A stretch of 64,000 nucleotides of DNA from Desulfacinum sp. (GTDB lineage Bacteria; Desulfobacterota; Syntrophobacteria; Syntrophobacterales; DSM-9756): contig JACIYN010000013.1 in NCBI GenBank assembly GCA_014359885.1, positions 1-64,000 on the forward strand. Direction: 5' to 3'. The position numbers were made by a program, and so were the translations under genes. The notes beneath the pieces are model-generated. The model saw only the letters and a list, made by a program, of their open reading frames with translations, searched no databases and was not told the DNA's origin. Shown here piece after piece: positions 1-8,638 of the stretch (position 1 is its first letter; every line of letters starts with the position of its first letter).

Positions 1-1
1 G

Positions 2-175
2 ATCGAAGAATACCGGAGCCTTCTTTACAATCCCTATATCGCGGCCTCCCGCGGCTACATCGACGGGGTGATCGTGCCCAGCGAAACCCGGCCTCGGCTC
101 ATCGAAGCCTACGCCATGCTGCGCACCAAGCGCCAGGCGCTTCCGGCCAAAAAACACGGCAACATCCCCACCTAA
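2..175 (+). CDS. acyl-CoA carboxylase, carboxyltransferase (beta) subunit, C-terminal fragment
   Basis: Only the last 57 codons are present; the gene enters from the left edge. The visible peptide contains YNPYIAASRGYIDGVIVP, followed by a segment with RPRLIEAYAML. This is the usual C-terminal signature of biotin-dependent acyl-CoA carboxylase beta subunits (propionyl-CoA/methylmalonyl-CoA type), where the PYIAA.RGYIDDVI.P stretch lies in the acyl-CoA-binding carboxyltransferase domain. The tail ends in a Lys/His-rich stretch and TAA, and a rho-independent terminator follows about 45 bases later. The exact substrate (propionyl-CoA, methylmalonyl-CoA or another acyl-CoA) cannot be told from this fragment. 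Confidence 0.85.
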   Translation: MEEYRSLLYNPYIAASRGYIDGVIVPSETRPRLIEAYAMLRTKRQALPAKKHGNIPT

Positions 176-220
176 AAGGCCACCGACAGAGGGGCTCTGG
201 TCAGCGTACTACCACGCATA

Positions 221-247
221 AAAAGGGGGCCCCCAAGGCCCCCTTTT
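221..247 (+). terminator. rho-independent terminator after the acyl-CoA carboxylase gene
   Basis: The stem AAAGGGGGCC pairs with GGCCCCCTTT around a five-base loop, and the T-run TTTTCTT follows on the plus strand. It lies between the plus-strand carboxylase gene and the convergent reverse-strand DUF1285-like gene. The A-run on its left side could let it work in both directions. Confidence 0.85.
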
Positions 248-271
248 CTTGCTCCAGCCGCCGGAGCAGCT

Positions 272-745
272 CTATTCATTCCGGATCGGGTAGGTCCCGC
301 CTGCGACCCTCAGAATGTACCGGCCCTCGGGATCGCATTGAACATGGCAGGCCAGTTCATAGTAGGCCACCTTGCCGAAACGGGCCGGAAGGCTCCTCTT
401 TGTGGCAAGGCAGTAAAGGGCCCGCTCATCCTTTATCCAGAGGGTTTCCGGCCGGAGGGGTTCCTCCCGGCCGTCTTCCAGAAGAATCCGGATCATCGCG
501 ATGGATCCGGATGCGTCCCGTTCCATGAAAACGTAGCGCACCCAGAGCGGCGCGTCGGCCACCCGCACGGGATGCACCTCCCCTTCGCACCGAACGAAAT
601 ACCGGCCGTCCCGCTCGAAAAGGGACCGGCTGAGTAGGCGAAAGAGATCGCGGTTCTCCACCGGGTTTCCTTCGCAGAACCAACGGCCGTGCTCGTCGAT
701 AAAATAGTCGTAGAGGTGGCGCTGCCGCCTCCCGGCACCTCCCAT
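272..745 (-). CDS. DUF1285-like small protein
   Basis: The 157-residue soluble protein has no signal peptide or membrane segment. The stretch with FIDEHGRWFCEGNPVENRDL, then LLSRSLFERDGRYFVR and later VADAPLWV, resembles the DUF1285 family (a G.W...G.PI.R..LV.LF pattern followed by a V.DAPF motif). The family has no established biochemical role. The gene is last of a reverse-strand group, 28 bases after the Dabb gene and downstream of selB, so it is probably cotranscribed with them. The ribosome-binding site is weak, so an internal start is possible. The family call rests on recalled motifs only. Confidence 0.6.
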   Translation of the reverse strand: MGGAGRRQRHLYDYFIDEHGRWFCEGNPVENRDLFRLLSRSLFERDGRYFVRCEGEVHPVRVADAPLWVRYVFMERDASGSIAMIRILLEDGREEPLRPETLWIKDERALYCLATKRSLPARFGKVAYYELACHVQCDPEGRYILRVAGGTYPIRNE

Positions 746-773
746 AACCCACCGTTTTTCAGCTTCCCGGATC

Positions 774-1064
774 CTAGAAGGTGAAATCCACCGCCACGAT
801 CTGATCGCAGATCCGTTTGACGAGCTCCAGAACCTTCACGTGTTCCGGATGGACCTGATAGCGCTTCAGGGCCTCCAGGTCCTTGAAACTGGAAACGAGG
901 CCGAAATCGAAGGAACGTTCGGAGCGCACGATGTCCCTTCCAAAATCGTAGGAAAGAATCTCGGGAATGGCCCCCGGCAGGGCGTCCAGGCCCTTTTCCA
1001 GCGCCTGCACATCGTCTTCCGTCACACCCGGCTTGAACTTGAGCACCACCACGTGCTTGATCAT
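774..1064 (-). CDS. Dabb-family (stress-responsive alpha/beta barrel) protein
   Basis: The protein has 96 residues. It opens with MIKHVVVLKFKPG and contains the pattern of an N-terminal beta strand, a long helix (residues 15-32), then SYDFGRDIV and RSFDFGLVSSF, then a helix with YQVHPEHVKVL and a final strand. This is the ferredoxin-like fold of the Dabb/stress-responsive A/B barrel family, which usually forms dimers; some members are decarboxylases or cyclases, most have no known reaction. The length is typical. It lies 22 bases downstream of selB on the same strand and is likely translated from the same message. Nothing shows a specific substrate. Confidence 0.85.
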   Translation of the reverse strand: MIKHVVVLKFKPGVTEDDVQALEKGLDALPGAIPEILSYDFGRDIVRSERSFDFGLVSSFKDLEALKRYQVHPEHVKVLELVKRICDQIVAVDFTF

Positions 1065-1086
1065 CCTTCACCCTCCCCTTCGGGCA

Positions 1087-3012
1087 TCACCCGTTCTTGG
1101 TTTCTCGAAGCCGTCGCACATCTCCCACGCGTATGGTCACCCGCTGCCCGTCGAAGAACTCCAGCAGCGGAATGGTGTATTTGCGGCTGGCCTGGGTCAT
1201 CTCCTTGAACTGGGCCGCGGAAATCTCCTGATGCTCCCGCAGGAAGGCCACGAGCCGTTCCTGCAGATCCCCAATAGCCTCCCGATGGAAAAAGAGGTCC
1301 TCCTTGACCTTCACCAGGATCTTCTGGGCCAGCATCCATTCCAAGACATCCTTGTGCTGGCGGCTGTTGCCGGGAAGACGGCCCACCACGTCCTTGAAAA
1401 ACGGTGGCTGCAGCCAGGCCTTCCGGTAGATCTCCTCGATGAGGTCCCGGATCTTCTTTTCCTCATCGGTGAGATCCACCTTGTGGGAGGCCAGGCGCAG
1501 GATCTCCTTTTCCTGCACCACCTCTTCCCGCTCGGACAATTGGCGAACCGCGTAGGCCAGAAGCTTGGCGTCGATGGGGCGTTCCATCTGGGCCGCCACC
1601 TCTTCCTTGGGCATCCCCGCTTTCAAGGGATTTTTCCGATGATACGCCCCCAGAACCTCCAGCAGGTTCTTCTCCACGGCCTGCAGCACTTCCGGGTGGA
1701 TGTAGCGCCGGCTTTCCTTGTCGTAGAGCAGGACGGCCTTGCGGCTCACCAGCTTGGCCAGCGTCTCACCAAAGGCCTTCCCCATGACGTTGGAGCGGAT
1801 CTTCAACTCCGCCTCCGAAACCCCGTTCCACCCCGCATCCAGAACATGCCACAGAAGGATCTCGCTCTCCGATCCGTCCTGCAAGACGCGGAGGGAAGCG
1901 GCCGCCTGGACCTTGTCCTTCCCTTTATGCTTTTTCGGCACCGGATGCAGGACCGCGCCGCCCCCCAGAGTGCGGATGGGGGAGTAGGATCGCAGCACGA
2001 ACCGATCCCCGCGCAGTACCGCCAAGGGCCGATCCAGTCGCACCTGGGCGAAGGCGGACTCGCCGGGCGACAGCTCCGGGCGGTCCAGAAGAATGAGGGT
2101 GGCCACCGTTTCCGTGGTTCCCGTGTGGAAGCGAATCTTTTGGCGGTCTTTCAGGGGCTTGGGAGCGCTGGCAAGAAGATCCAGGGAAACATCCAGCATG
2201 AAGCTGGGCAACAGGGAATCCGGCGTGGCCAGCACCTCCCCCCTCTGGACGGCGTCCCGATCCACGCCCTGCAAATTGATGGCGGTGCGCTGCCCCGGAA
2301 AGACCTCCTGCACATCCTGATTGTGGACTTGCAGGCCGCGCACCTTGGTCTTGATCCCCGACGGGTAGATGGTCACCGGATCGCCCACCCGGAGCTTCCC
2401 CGAAAGGCTCGTTCCCGTCACCACCGTCCCGAACCCGCGCATGGTGAAGACCCGGTCGATGGAGAGCCGAAACGGACCCGCCTCACTGCGGCCCGGCACC
2501 TGGGTCACTTTCTGGAACAGGACCTTCTTCAGTTCGTCCATCCCTTCGCCGGTCACGGCGGAAACCTTCACCACCGGAGCGCCTTCCAGGAAGGTGCCTT
2601 TGAGAAAATCCCGAACGTCGTCTTCCACCATGTCAAGCCAGTCGGGATCGTCCACCATGTCGATCTTGGTGAGTACCACCAGCCCTTCCTTGACGCGCAG
2701 CAACTGGCAGATCTCCAGGTGTTCCCTCGTCTGGGGCATGACCCCTTCGTCGGCTGCGATCACCAGCGCCACCAGGTCGATGCCGGTGGCTCCGGCCACC
2801 ATGTGCTTGACGAAACGCTCATGGCCCGGCACGTCCACGATTCCCAAGCGGCTTCCATTGGGGAGATCCAGGTAGGCGAAACCCAGTTCGATGGTGATCC
2901 CCCGCTGCTTTTCCTCCTTCAACCGGTCGGTGTCGATGCCGGTAAGAGCCCGGATAAGGGATGTCTTCCCGTGGTCGATGTGCCCTGCCGTCCCAAGGAC
3001 CACCTGATGCAT
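1087..3012 (-). CDS. selB: selenocysteine-specific translation elongation factor SelB
   Basis: SelB is the GTPase that carries selenocysteyl-tRNA to UGA codons marked by a SECIS hairpin. The 641-residue length fits the family. Visible features are the P-loop GHIDHGKTS (residues 10-18), the switch I region [14 protein letters not shown] (60-64) and the guanine-specificity motif TKID (115-118). Beta-barrel domains 2 and 3 follow, then a long C-terminal part matching the SelB winged-helix repeats that bind SECIS RNA. The N-terminus starts exactly at the GTPase domain, supporting this ATG. The divergent neighbour is mltG. No selA, selD or selenoprotein gene was recognised in the window, so its clients are elsewhere. 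Confidence 0.97.
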   Translation of the reverse strand: MHQVVLGTAGHIDHGKTSLIRALTGIDTDRLKEEKQRGITIELGFAYLDLPNGSRLGIVDVPGHERFVKHMVAGATGIDLVALVIAADEGVMPQTREHLEICQLLRVKEGLVVLTKIDMVDDPDWLDMVEDDVRDFLKGTFLEGAPVVKVSAVTGEGMDELKKVLFQKVTQVPGRSEAGPFRLSIDRVFTMRGFGTVVTGTSLSGKLRVGDPVTIYPSGIKTKVRGLQVHNQDVQEVFPGQRTAINLQGVDRDAVQRGEVLATPDSLLPSFMLDVSLDLLASAPKPLKDRQKIRFHTGTTETVATLILLDRPELSPGESAFAQVRLDRPLAVLRGDRFVLRSYSPIRTLGGGAVLHPVPKKHKGKDKVQAAASLRVLQDGSESEILLWHVLDAGWNGVSEAELKIRSNVMGKAFGETLAKLVSRKAVLLYDKESRRYIHPEVLQAVEKNLLEVLGAYHRKNPLKAGMPKEEVAAQMERPIDAKLLAYAVRQLSEREEVVQEKEILRLASHKVDLTDEEKKIRDLIEEIYRKAWLQPPFFKDVVGRLPGNSRQHKDVLEWMLAQKILVKVKEDLFFHREAIGDLQERLVAFLREHQEISAAQFKEMTQASRKYTIPLLEFFDGQRVTIRVGDVRRLRETKNG

Positions 3013-3203
3013 TGCCTGTCACCTCGCGCTGCGAATAACTGCATTCTTGCGGCCGGACTGCCGAAGGCATAGTGCCACATCCGTCCCGTCGATTCAACGC
3101 TCCACCGGCGTGCCCTTTTCGGCCGACACTTGAGAAAAAAAGGAGCCCGTGGTAGGCATGGGCTTCACGACAATGCGGTTGTGATCGGCTTCCGGTGGGC
3201 GGA

Positions 3204-4286
3204 ATGTTCATGCGACGATGGATCCCGGCGGTTTTCCTCTGGCTTTTCCTGGCTTTTGCTGCTTCGGCGTGCCTTGAGGGGGTGAGGCTCTGGATTTTCG
3301 TCCGAACCCCGGCCCCCGACCTGACGCCTCTGGAACTGGAAATCGAGCCGGGGACCAATCCCAAGGCCGTAGCAGATCTCTTGCAAGAGGCGGGCGCCGT
3401 TTCCGACGCCGATCTTTTCTATTGGTACGCCCGCCTCAGCCGGGCCGCCGAAAAGCTCCAGGCGGGCCAGTACCGCTTTCCCCCCTTGTCCACCCCACGG
3501 GACATCCTGGACGCCCTGGTCCACGGGAAAGTCGTCTATCACCGGGTCACCATCCCCGAGGGCTCCACACTCAGGGAGATCGCCGCGATCCTGGAAGAAA
3601 GCGGCCTGGCCCGTGCCGACGACATTCTGAGACTTTCCCGCGACCCCGAATTTCTCGCTTCCCTGGATCTGGAAGGGGCCGGCAGCCTGGAAGGCTATCT
3701 CTTTCCCGAAACCTACTATTTCCGGAGGAACACAAGAGCGCAAAACCTCTTGCGCAGGATGGTCCTGGAGTTCTGGCGCCGTTTCCCGGAAAGTCGAAGG
3801 GAAAGGGCCCGCGAGCTTGGCCTGAGCATCCACGAGGTGGTGACCCTGGCCTCCCTGATTGAAAAGGAAGCCGTGATGGACGATGAGCGGCCCGTGATCG
3901 CTTCGGTCTTCTACAATCGCCTGAAAAAGGGCATGCCTCTCCAGAGCGACCCCACGGCCGTTTACGACCTGGAAGATTTCAGCGGGCCCATCACCCGGGA
4001 GCACCTCCGAAGGGAAAGCCCTTATAACACCTACGTCCACAAGGGGCTTCCCCCCGGGCCCATCTGCAGTCCGGGCGAAGCATCCATCCGGGCGGCTCTT
4101 GACCCCGCCGAAACCAAGTATCTCTACTTTGTGAGCAACAACGACGGAACCCACACCTTTTCCGCCCGCTACCGGGACCATCGGCGGGCCGTCGCCCGCT
4201 ACCGAAACAGCAAGAACCGGCGGCCGTCCACCGGAGAGGACGCCGTCACACCCCCACAGCAGATGGAGGACGGTGCACCGCCATGA
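3204..4286 (+). CDS. mltG: endolytic transglycosylase MltG (YceG-like)
   Basis: MltG cleaves nascent glycan strands in the periplasm and is thought to release them at termination. The protein is about 360 residues with an N-terminal membrane anchor (IPAVFLWLFLAFAASACLEG) followed by a LysM-like region. The catalytic domain shows VTLASLIEKEA, whose Glu is the proposed catalytic residue, then the metal-free signature VFYNRLKKGMPLQSDPT, and near the end LYFVSNNDGTHTFSARYRDH. Three starts lie close together (GTG 3195, ATG 3204, ATG 3210); the GGTGGGCGGA stretch favours 3204. A proline-rich tail runs to the stop, which overlaps the next gene's ATG (ATGA), so the two are translationally coupled. 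Confidence 0.95.
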   Translation: MFMRRWIPAVFLWLFLAFAASACLEGVRLWIFVRTPAPDLTPLELEIEPGTNPKAVADLLQEAGAVSDADLFYWYARLSRAAEKLQAGQYRFPPLSTPRDILDALVHGKVVYHRVTIPEGSTLREIAAILEESGLARADDILRLSRDPEFLASLDLEGAGSLEGYLFPETYYFRRNTRAQNLLRRMVLEFWRRFPESRRERARELGLSIHEVVTLASLIEKEAVMDDERPVIASVFYNRLKKGMPLQSDPTAVYDLEDFSGPITREHLRRESPYNTYVHKGLPPGPICSPGEASIRAALDPAETKYLYFVSNNDGTHTFSARYRDHRRAVARYRNSKNRRPSTGEDAVTPPQQMEDGAPP

Positions 4287-5110
4287 CAAACACCACCAGC
4301 CCCGAGCAGGTAGCGAGCATCGTGTTCGCCGCAGGAAAAGGTTCCCGCATGAAGGGTTACGACGGGAACAAAACCCTCCTTCCCCTTCTGGCCCCGACCG
4401 CAACTCCCTATGAAGGCACCCGCCCGCTGCTCATGGAAGTGCTGGACAATCTTCCCCCCGGTCCCAAGGCCATCGTGGTGCACCACCGGGCGGACGACGT
4501 CCGACGAGCCACCGCCGCCCTTTCGTGCTCCTACTGGTTCCAGCCGGAAACCAACGGCACGGGAGGCGCACTCCTGGCCGCCCGGCCCTTCCTGGAATCG
4601 GTCGATCAGGACAGGATGATCATCACCATGGGCGATGTGCCGCTCATTCGACCCGAAACGTACGGTCAACTCTTGGACGGCCTGGGAAAGAACCATTTGG
4701 CGGTTCTGGCCTTCGCCCCCCGGGATCCGGCTCAATACGGCAAACTGGAGGTGGAAGGCCCCAGGGTCCTTCGCATCGTGGAATGGAAGTATTGGAGTCG
4801 GGAACAGGACCCCCTGCGCCGGGCCCGGCTGAGGCTCTGCAATGCCGGGGTTTACGCAGCCCGTCGCGGCCCCCTGCTGGAATGCCTTGAGGAGCTGGAA
4901 AAGACGCCGCACACGGTGGAAAAAGAGCGCGACGGTCGCTGGGTTACCATCCAGGAATACTTCCTGACCGATCTGGTGGAGATCATGAATCGGCGCGGTT
5001 ATACGGTGGGCTATTGTCCGGCGGAAGAGGAGGAGGTGCTGGGCGTGGACACGCCGGAATCCCTGCGGCGGGCCCAGGCCCTCTATGCGCAAAGGTGTGC
5101 ATCTTTTTAA
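4283..5110 (+). CDS. NTP transferase, GlmU N-terminal-domain-like
   Basis: The 275-residue protein is a single nucleotidyltransferase domain. Near the N-terminus is IVFAAGKGSRMKG (the G.G.R phosphate-binding loop) followed by NKTLLPL, which supplies the usual Lys. Later come ETNGTGGALLAAR, similar to the uridine-binding QLGTGHA motif of GlmU, and MGDVPLI, the metal/sugar-binding GD.P motif. The left-handed beta-helix acetyltransferase half of bifunctional GlmU is absent. It probably makes an NDP-sugar such as UDP-GlcNAc from the sugar 1-phosphate. It starts on the ATGA overlap with mltG, hinting at a cell-envelope role. The actual sugar is not visible in the sequence. Confidence 0.85.
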   Translation: MTNTTSPEQVASIVFAAGKGSRMKGYDGNKTLLPLLAPTATPYEGTRPLLMEVLDNLPPGPKAIVVHHRADDVRRATAALSCSYWFQPETNGTGGALLAARPFLESVDQDRMIITMGDVPLIRPETYGQLLDGLGKNHLAVLAFAPRDPAQYGKLEVEGPRVLRIVEWKYWSREQDPLRRARLRLCNAGVYAARRGPLLECLEELEKTPHTVEKERDGRWVTIQEYFLTDLVEIMNRRGYTVGYCPAEEEEVLGVDTPESLRRAQALYAQRCASF

Positions 5111-5112
5111 GA

Positions 5113-5139
5113 TTGACCGCGTCCCGGTCTTTTTATATT
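5113..5139 (+). promoter_or_regulatory. candidate sigma-70-type promoter for the acyl-CoA ligase
   Basis: TTGACC at 5113-5118 is followed after 15 bases by TATATT at 5134-5139. An overlapping alternative -10, TATTGT at 5136-5141, gives a 17-base spacer. The stretch is conspicuously AT-rich for this genome and lies directly after the stop of the nucleotidyltransferase gene. Confidence 0.5.
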
Positions 5140-5209
5140 GTGCCTTTGTTCCTTTCTTCTCTCACCCACATTCCATCCACACCCAAGGCATGCACACAAG
5201 GAGGGATTC

Positions 5210-6856
5210 ATGGCCGTGAAGCTCATCGACAAGACCCCATCCGCTTACGACTACCCGCTTCTCATCAAGCAGCTCCTGCATCGGCCCATCCGGTATTCCC
5301 CCGATCAGGAGATCGTCTATCGGGATCTGTACCGGTTCACCTACCGGGATCTGTACCGGAGGATCGGGCAGGCGGCTAACGCGCTCAAGGCCTTGGGCGT
5401 GGAACCGGGGTCCACCGTGGGCGTCATGGACTGGGACAGTCACCGGTATCTGGAACTTTTGTACGCCGTACCCATGATGGGAGCGGTCATCCACACGGTC
5501 AACATCCGCCTGTCGCCTGAACAGATCCTCTACACCATCAACCACGCGGAAGACGACGTACTCCTGGTCCATTCCGATTTTCTTCCCATCGTGGAAGCCA
5601 TCAAGGACCAGTTCCAGACGGTCAAGAAGATCGTGCTCCTGAAGGACGGCGACGCCGCGCCCCAGACCACCGTTCCCCTGGACGGCGAATACGAGGAACT
5701 TCTGGCCGGAGCCGACGCCGAATACGATTTCCCCGACTTCGACGAAAACGCGAAGGCCACCACCTTCTACACCACGGGCACCACGGGACTTCCCAAGGGC
5801 GTCTATTTCAGCCACCGGCAATTGGTCCTGCACACCCTCGCCGTCATGGCGGCGGCCGGGTCCTATCACACCACGGCCACCTTCCGGTCCAACGACGTCT
5901 ACATGCCGCTGACCCCCATGTTTCACGTCCATGCGTGGGGCCTTCCCTACGTGGCGACCCAACTGGGGGTCAAGCAGGTGTATCCGGGCCGCTATGAACC
6001 CGCCGTCATCATGAAGCTCCTGATCACCGAGAAGGTGACCTTCTCCCACTGCGTGCCCACGATCCTCCACATGATTCTCACCAGCCCCGCCGCCCAGCAG
6101 GTGGATCTTTCCAATTGGAAGGTGATCATCGGCGGCTCGGCTCTCACCAAGGGCTTGTGCAAGGCCGCCATGGACCGCGGCATCGATCTCATCACCGGAT
6201 ACGGCATGTCGGAAACCTGCCCGGTGCTCACCCTGTCCCAGCTTCAGCCCCACATGCTGGATTGGCCGGTCGAGGACCAGATCCCCGTCCGGTGCCGCAC
6301 GGGCCAGCCCATCCCCCTTGTGGATCTGCAACTCATGACCCCGGACGGAACCTTTTTGCCCCACGACGGCAAGAGCACGGGCGAGGTGGTGGTGCGCACC
6401 CCGTGGCTCACCCAGGGCTACTTCAAGGATCCCGAACGGGCCGAGGAGCTGTGGCAGGGCGGTTGGCTCCACACGGGCGACGTGGGCTACATCGACGAGA
6501 GGGGCTACCTGCAGATCACCGACCGTATCAAGGACGTGATCAAGACCGGCGGTGAATGGATTTCTACCCTGGAGCTGGAAGATATCCTGATGCAGCATGA
6601 GGCGGTAAGCGAAGTGGCCGCCATCGCCGTTCCCGACGAAAAGTGGGGCGAGCGGCCCATGGTGCTCGTGGTGTTGAAGGACGACTACAAGGGGAAGGTG
6701 AGCGAAGACGACATCAAGGCCCACTTCATGCGCTTCGTGGAAGACGGCACCATCACCAAGTGGGCCGTGCCGGACCGGGTGGCCTTTCTGGATGCCCTGC
6801 CCAAGACCAGCGTGGGCAAGCTGGACAAGAAGGTCATGCGCCGGCAATACAGCTGA
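5210..6856 (+). CDS. acyl-CoA ligase (AMP-forming fatty-acid--CoA ligase)
   Basis: The enzyme activates a carboxylic acid with ATP and CoA through an acyl-adenylate. The 548 residues carry all class motifs: YTTGTTGLPKG (phosphate loop), GYGMSETCPV (A5), TGDVGYIDERGYLQITDR (hinge A8) and the C-terminal PKTSVGKLDKK, with the catalytic Lys in the last part. The protein is closest in style to medium/long-chain fatty acyl-CoA synthetases of the AlkK type. ATG 5210 was chosen over upstream codons because a strong AAGGAGG lies eight bases before it. It stands alone, with a convergent palindromic terminator region downstream. The chain-length preference cannot be read. Confidence 0.93.
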   Translation: MAVKLIDKTPSAYDYPLLIKQLLHRPIRYSPDQEIVYRDLYRFTYRDLYRRIGQAANALKALGVEPGSTVGVMDWDSHRYLELLYAVPMMGAVIHTVNIRLSPEQILYTINHAEDDVLLVHSDFLPIVEAIKDQFQTVKKIVLLKDGDAAPQTTVPLDGEYEELLAGADAEYDFPDFDENAKATTFYTTGTTGLPKGVYFSHRQLVLHTLAVMAAAGSYHTTATFRSNDVYMPLTPMFHVHAWGLPYVATQLGVKQVYPGRYEPAVIMKLLITEKVTFSHCVPTILHMILTSPAAQQVDLSNWKVIIGGSALTKGLCKAAMDRGIDLITGYGMSETCPVLTLSQLQPHMLDWPVEDQIPVRCRTGQPIPLVDLQLMTPDGTFLPHDGKSTGEVVVRTPWLTQGYFKDPERAEELWQGGWLHTGDVGYIDERGYLQITDRIKDVIKTGGEWISTLELEDILMQHEAVSEVAAIAVPDEKWGERPMVLVVLKDDYKGKVSEDDIKAHFMRFVEDGTITKWAVPDRVAFLDALPKTSVGKLDKKVMRRQYS

Positions 6857-7189
6857 TGTGAAGAAGAACTGAGATCATCGGATCATCGCGCCTTTCGGCG
6901 CTCCCGCATAGGACTCCGGTGCCATAAGGATCCTTTCCGGTTCGCGAAAAAAACAAAAACGGTAGGGGCGAAAGATCTTTCGCCCCTACCGTGAGCGGAC
7001 CGCCAAGCCCTTCCGATTGCCCTTACAGCAAAGGCGGCTTTGACTAGCCGGTATGGAAAATTTCTCAACGGGTTTCTCTCTCACCAGGAAATCGGCGGGT
7101 GAGGTTAAGCCCCGTCCCTACCCAAAGGGTCCATGCGCTTTTAGAGGTGGGCTTTACGCCCGCCCGTCAGGGCCGCCCCCCTCTTCTTC
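6857..7189. other. 333-base spacer between convergent acyl-CoA ligase and trkH genes
   Basis: No gene is supported here. The main feature is the 34-base perfect palindrome at 6959-6992. The rest (7000-7189) contains short GC-rich inverted stretches such as GGGCTTTACGCCC near 7154 but no convincing reading frame, tRNA or promoter. Confidence 0.6.
6959..6992 (-). terminator. perfect palindrome of the GTAGGGGCG family, likely terminator of trkA-trkH
   Basis: Positions 6959-6992 form a perfect 34-base palindrome with arms ACGGTAGGGGCGAAAGA and TCTTTCGCCCCTACCGT. On the reverse strand it is followed by a T-rich tract (complement of GAAAAAAACAAAAAC), as expected for a rho-independent terminator of the reverse-strand trkA-trkH operon. 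The core is shared with the palindrome at 10451-10478 and with degenerate copies near 38651 and 38754, so it is also a member of a dispersed repeat family. Confidence 0.7.
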
Positions 7190-8638
7190 TCAGCGGCGCC
7201 AGAATTCCGGCACCAGCAACACGATGACCGTGTAGATCTCCAGCCGTCCCAGGAGCATGCAAAGGGACAAGAGCCACTTGGCCATGTAGGGCATGGCGGC
7301 GTAATTGTCCGCCGGGCCCACTTCCCCCAGGCCCGGCCCGATGTTTCCGATGGTGGCGGCCACGGAGGCGAAGGCCGTCACCACGTCCACTCCCATGGCC
7401 GCCACCAGGAAGGACGAAAGGATGAAGAGCCCCAAATAGAGGATGAAGAATCCCCACACGCTGTGAATGACGTCCACGGGAACGGATTTGCCCCCCATCT
7501 TGAGCTGGGAAACGGCATGGGGGTGGATGAGGCGCATCAGTTCCCGATAGCCGTGTTTCATAAGGAGCATGATCCGAAGGCACTTCATGCCGCCGCCCGT
7601 GGAGCCGGCCGAGGCCCCCAGGAACATACAAAAGAGCAGGATGGCCTGGGAGAGCGCCGGCCATTTTTCATAATCCGCCGTGGCGTAACCCGTGGTGGTG
7701 ATGATGGAAACCACCTGGAACGAGGCGTACCGGAAGGCCTTGGACAGGCTGTCGTAGACGGCCCCGTAGATGTCCACCGTGCACACCAGCACGAAGACGG
7801 CCACCAGCCCCACGAAGAACCGCAGCTCGGGATCCCGCCACAGGGTCTTGGGCCTTCCCACCAGCAGCTGGTAGTGCAGGGAAAAGTTGATCCCCGCCAT
7901 CAACATGAAAAGGATGATCACCCCGTCCACATAGGCGCTGGAATAGTGGCCGATGGAGGCGTTCTTGGTGGAAAAGCCCCCCGTGGCCAAAGTGCCGAAG
8001 GTGTGACACAAGGCCTCGAAGAGACTCATCCCTCCGGCCATGAGAAGGAGCGTTTCCAGCAACGTAAAGAGTAGATAGACCTTCCAAAGCGCCGCCGCGG
8101 TATCCCGAATCCGGGGCCGCAGCTTGTCGGGCACCGGAGACGGTACTTCCGCCTTGTAGAGCTGCATCCCGCCCACACCCAAAAAGGGAAGGATCGCCAG
8201 AGAAAGGACGATGATGCCCATGCCACCCAGCCAATGGGTGAGGCTGCGCCACATGAGAATCCCGTGGGGGACCGCCTCGATGTCGGTGAGCACCGAAGCG
8301 CCCGTTGTGGTAAATCCCGACATGGACTCGAAAAAGGCATCGGCAAAGGTATCGAAGGTTCCCGCGAAGTAGAACGGGAGGGCTCCCACCAGCGCCGCGC
8401 CGATCCACCCCAGGCTCACGATGGCCATGCCTTCCCGGTGCCCCAAGACCCCCGGAGGTTCGGAGCGAAAGGGCAGTACCAACAACGCTCCGAGCCCCAG
8501 GGAGACGGCCATGGATTCCAGGAGCGCAGCCAGATCCCCGGCTCCGTGGGCGACGGAAAAGGCAACCGGGAGGATCAGGGTGGCCCCCACGCACCAGATC
8601 AAGACGCCCGTCACCCGAAAAACATAGCGCCACCGCAT
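7190..8638 (-). CDS. trkH: Trk-type potassium uptake transporter, membrane subunit TrkH
   Basis: TrkH forms the K+-conducting pore in the inner membrane and works with the regulator TrkA. The 482-residue protein is highly hydrophobic with about ten membrane helices. The four pore-loop repeats are recognisable by their filter glycines: SMSGFTTTGASVL, FGTLATGGFSTKN, VSIITTTGYATADY and ATIGNIGPGLG. Its start (8638) directly abuts the trkA stop (8639), so the pair is one operon with trkA first. Length and motif order are normal for the family. Confidence 0.96.
   Translation of the reverse strand: MRWRYVFRVTGVLIWCVGATLILPVAFSVAHGAGDLAALLESMAVSLGLGALLVLPFRSEPPGVLGHREGMAIVSLGWIGAALVGALPFYFAGTFDTFADAFFESMSGFTTTGASVLTDIEAVPHGILMWRSLTHWLGGMGIIVLSLAILPFLGVGGMQLYKAEVPSPVPDKLRPRIRDTAAALWKVYLLFTLLETLLLMAGGMSLFEALCHTFGTLATGGFSTKNASIGHYSSAYVDGVIILFMLMAGINFSLHYQLLVGRPKTLWRDPELRFFVGLVAVFVLVCTVDIYGAVYDSLSKAFRYASFQVVSIITTTGYATADYEKWPALSQAILLFCMFLGASAGSTGGGMKCLRIMLLMKHGYRELMRLIHPHAVSQLKMGGKSVPVDVIHSVWGFFILYLGLFILSSFLVAAMGVDVVTAFASVAATIGNIGPGLGEVGPADNYAAMPYMAKWLLSLCMLLGRLEIYTVIVLLVPEFWRR

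Noticed and set aside
967-3072. A 701-codon plus-strand frame antisense to selB
   Set aside because: It is His/Leu/Gln-rich shadow coding; the reverse strand encodes full-length SelB with all GTPase motifs.
5162-6847. A 561-codon reverse frame under the acyl-CoA ligase
   Set aside because: Mirror of a well-supported AMP-forming ligase; no motif of its own.
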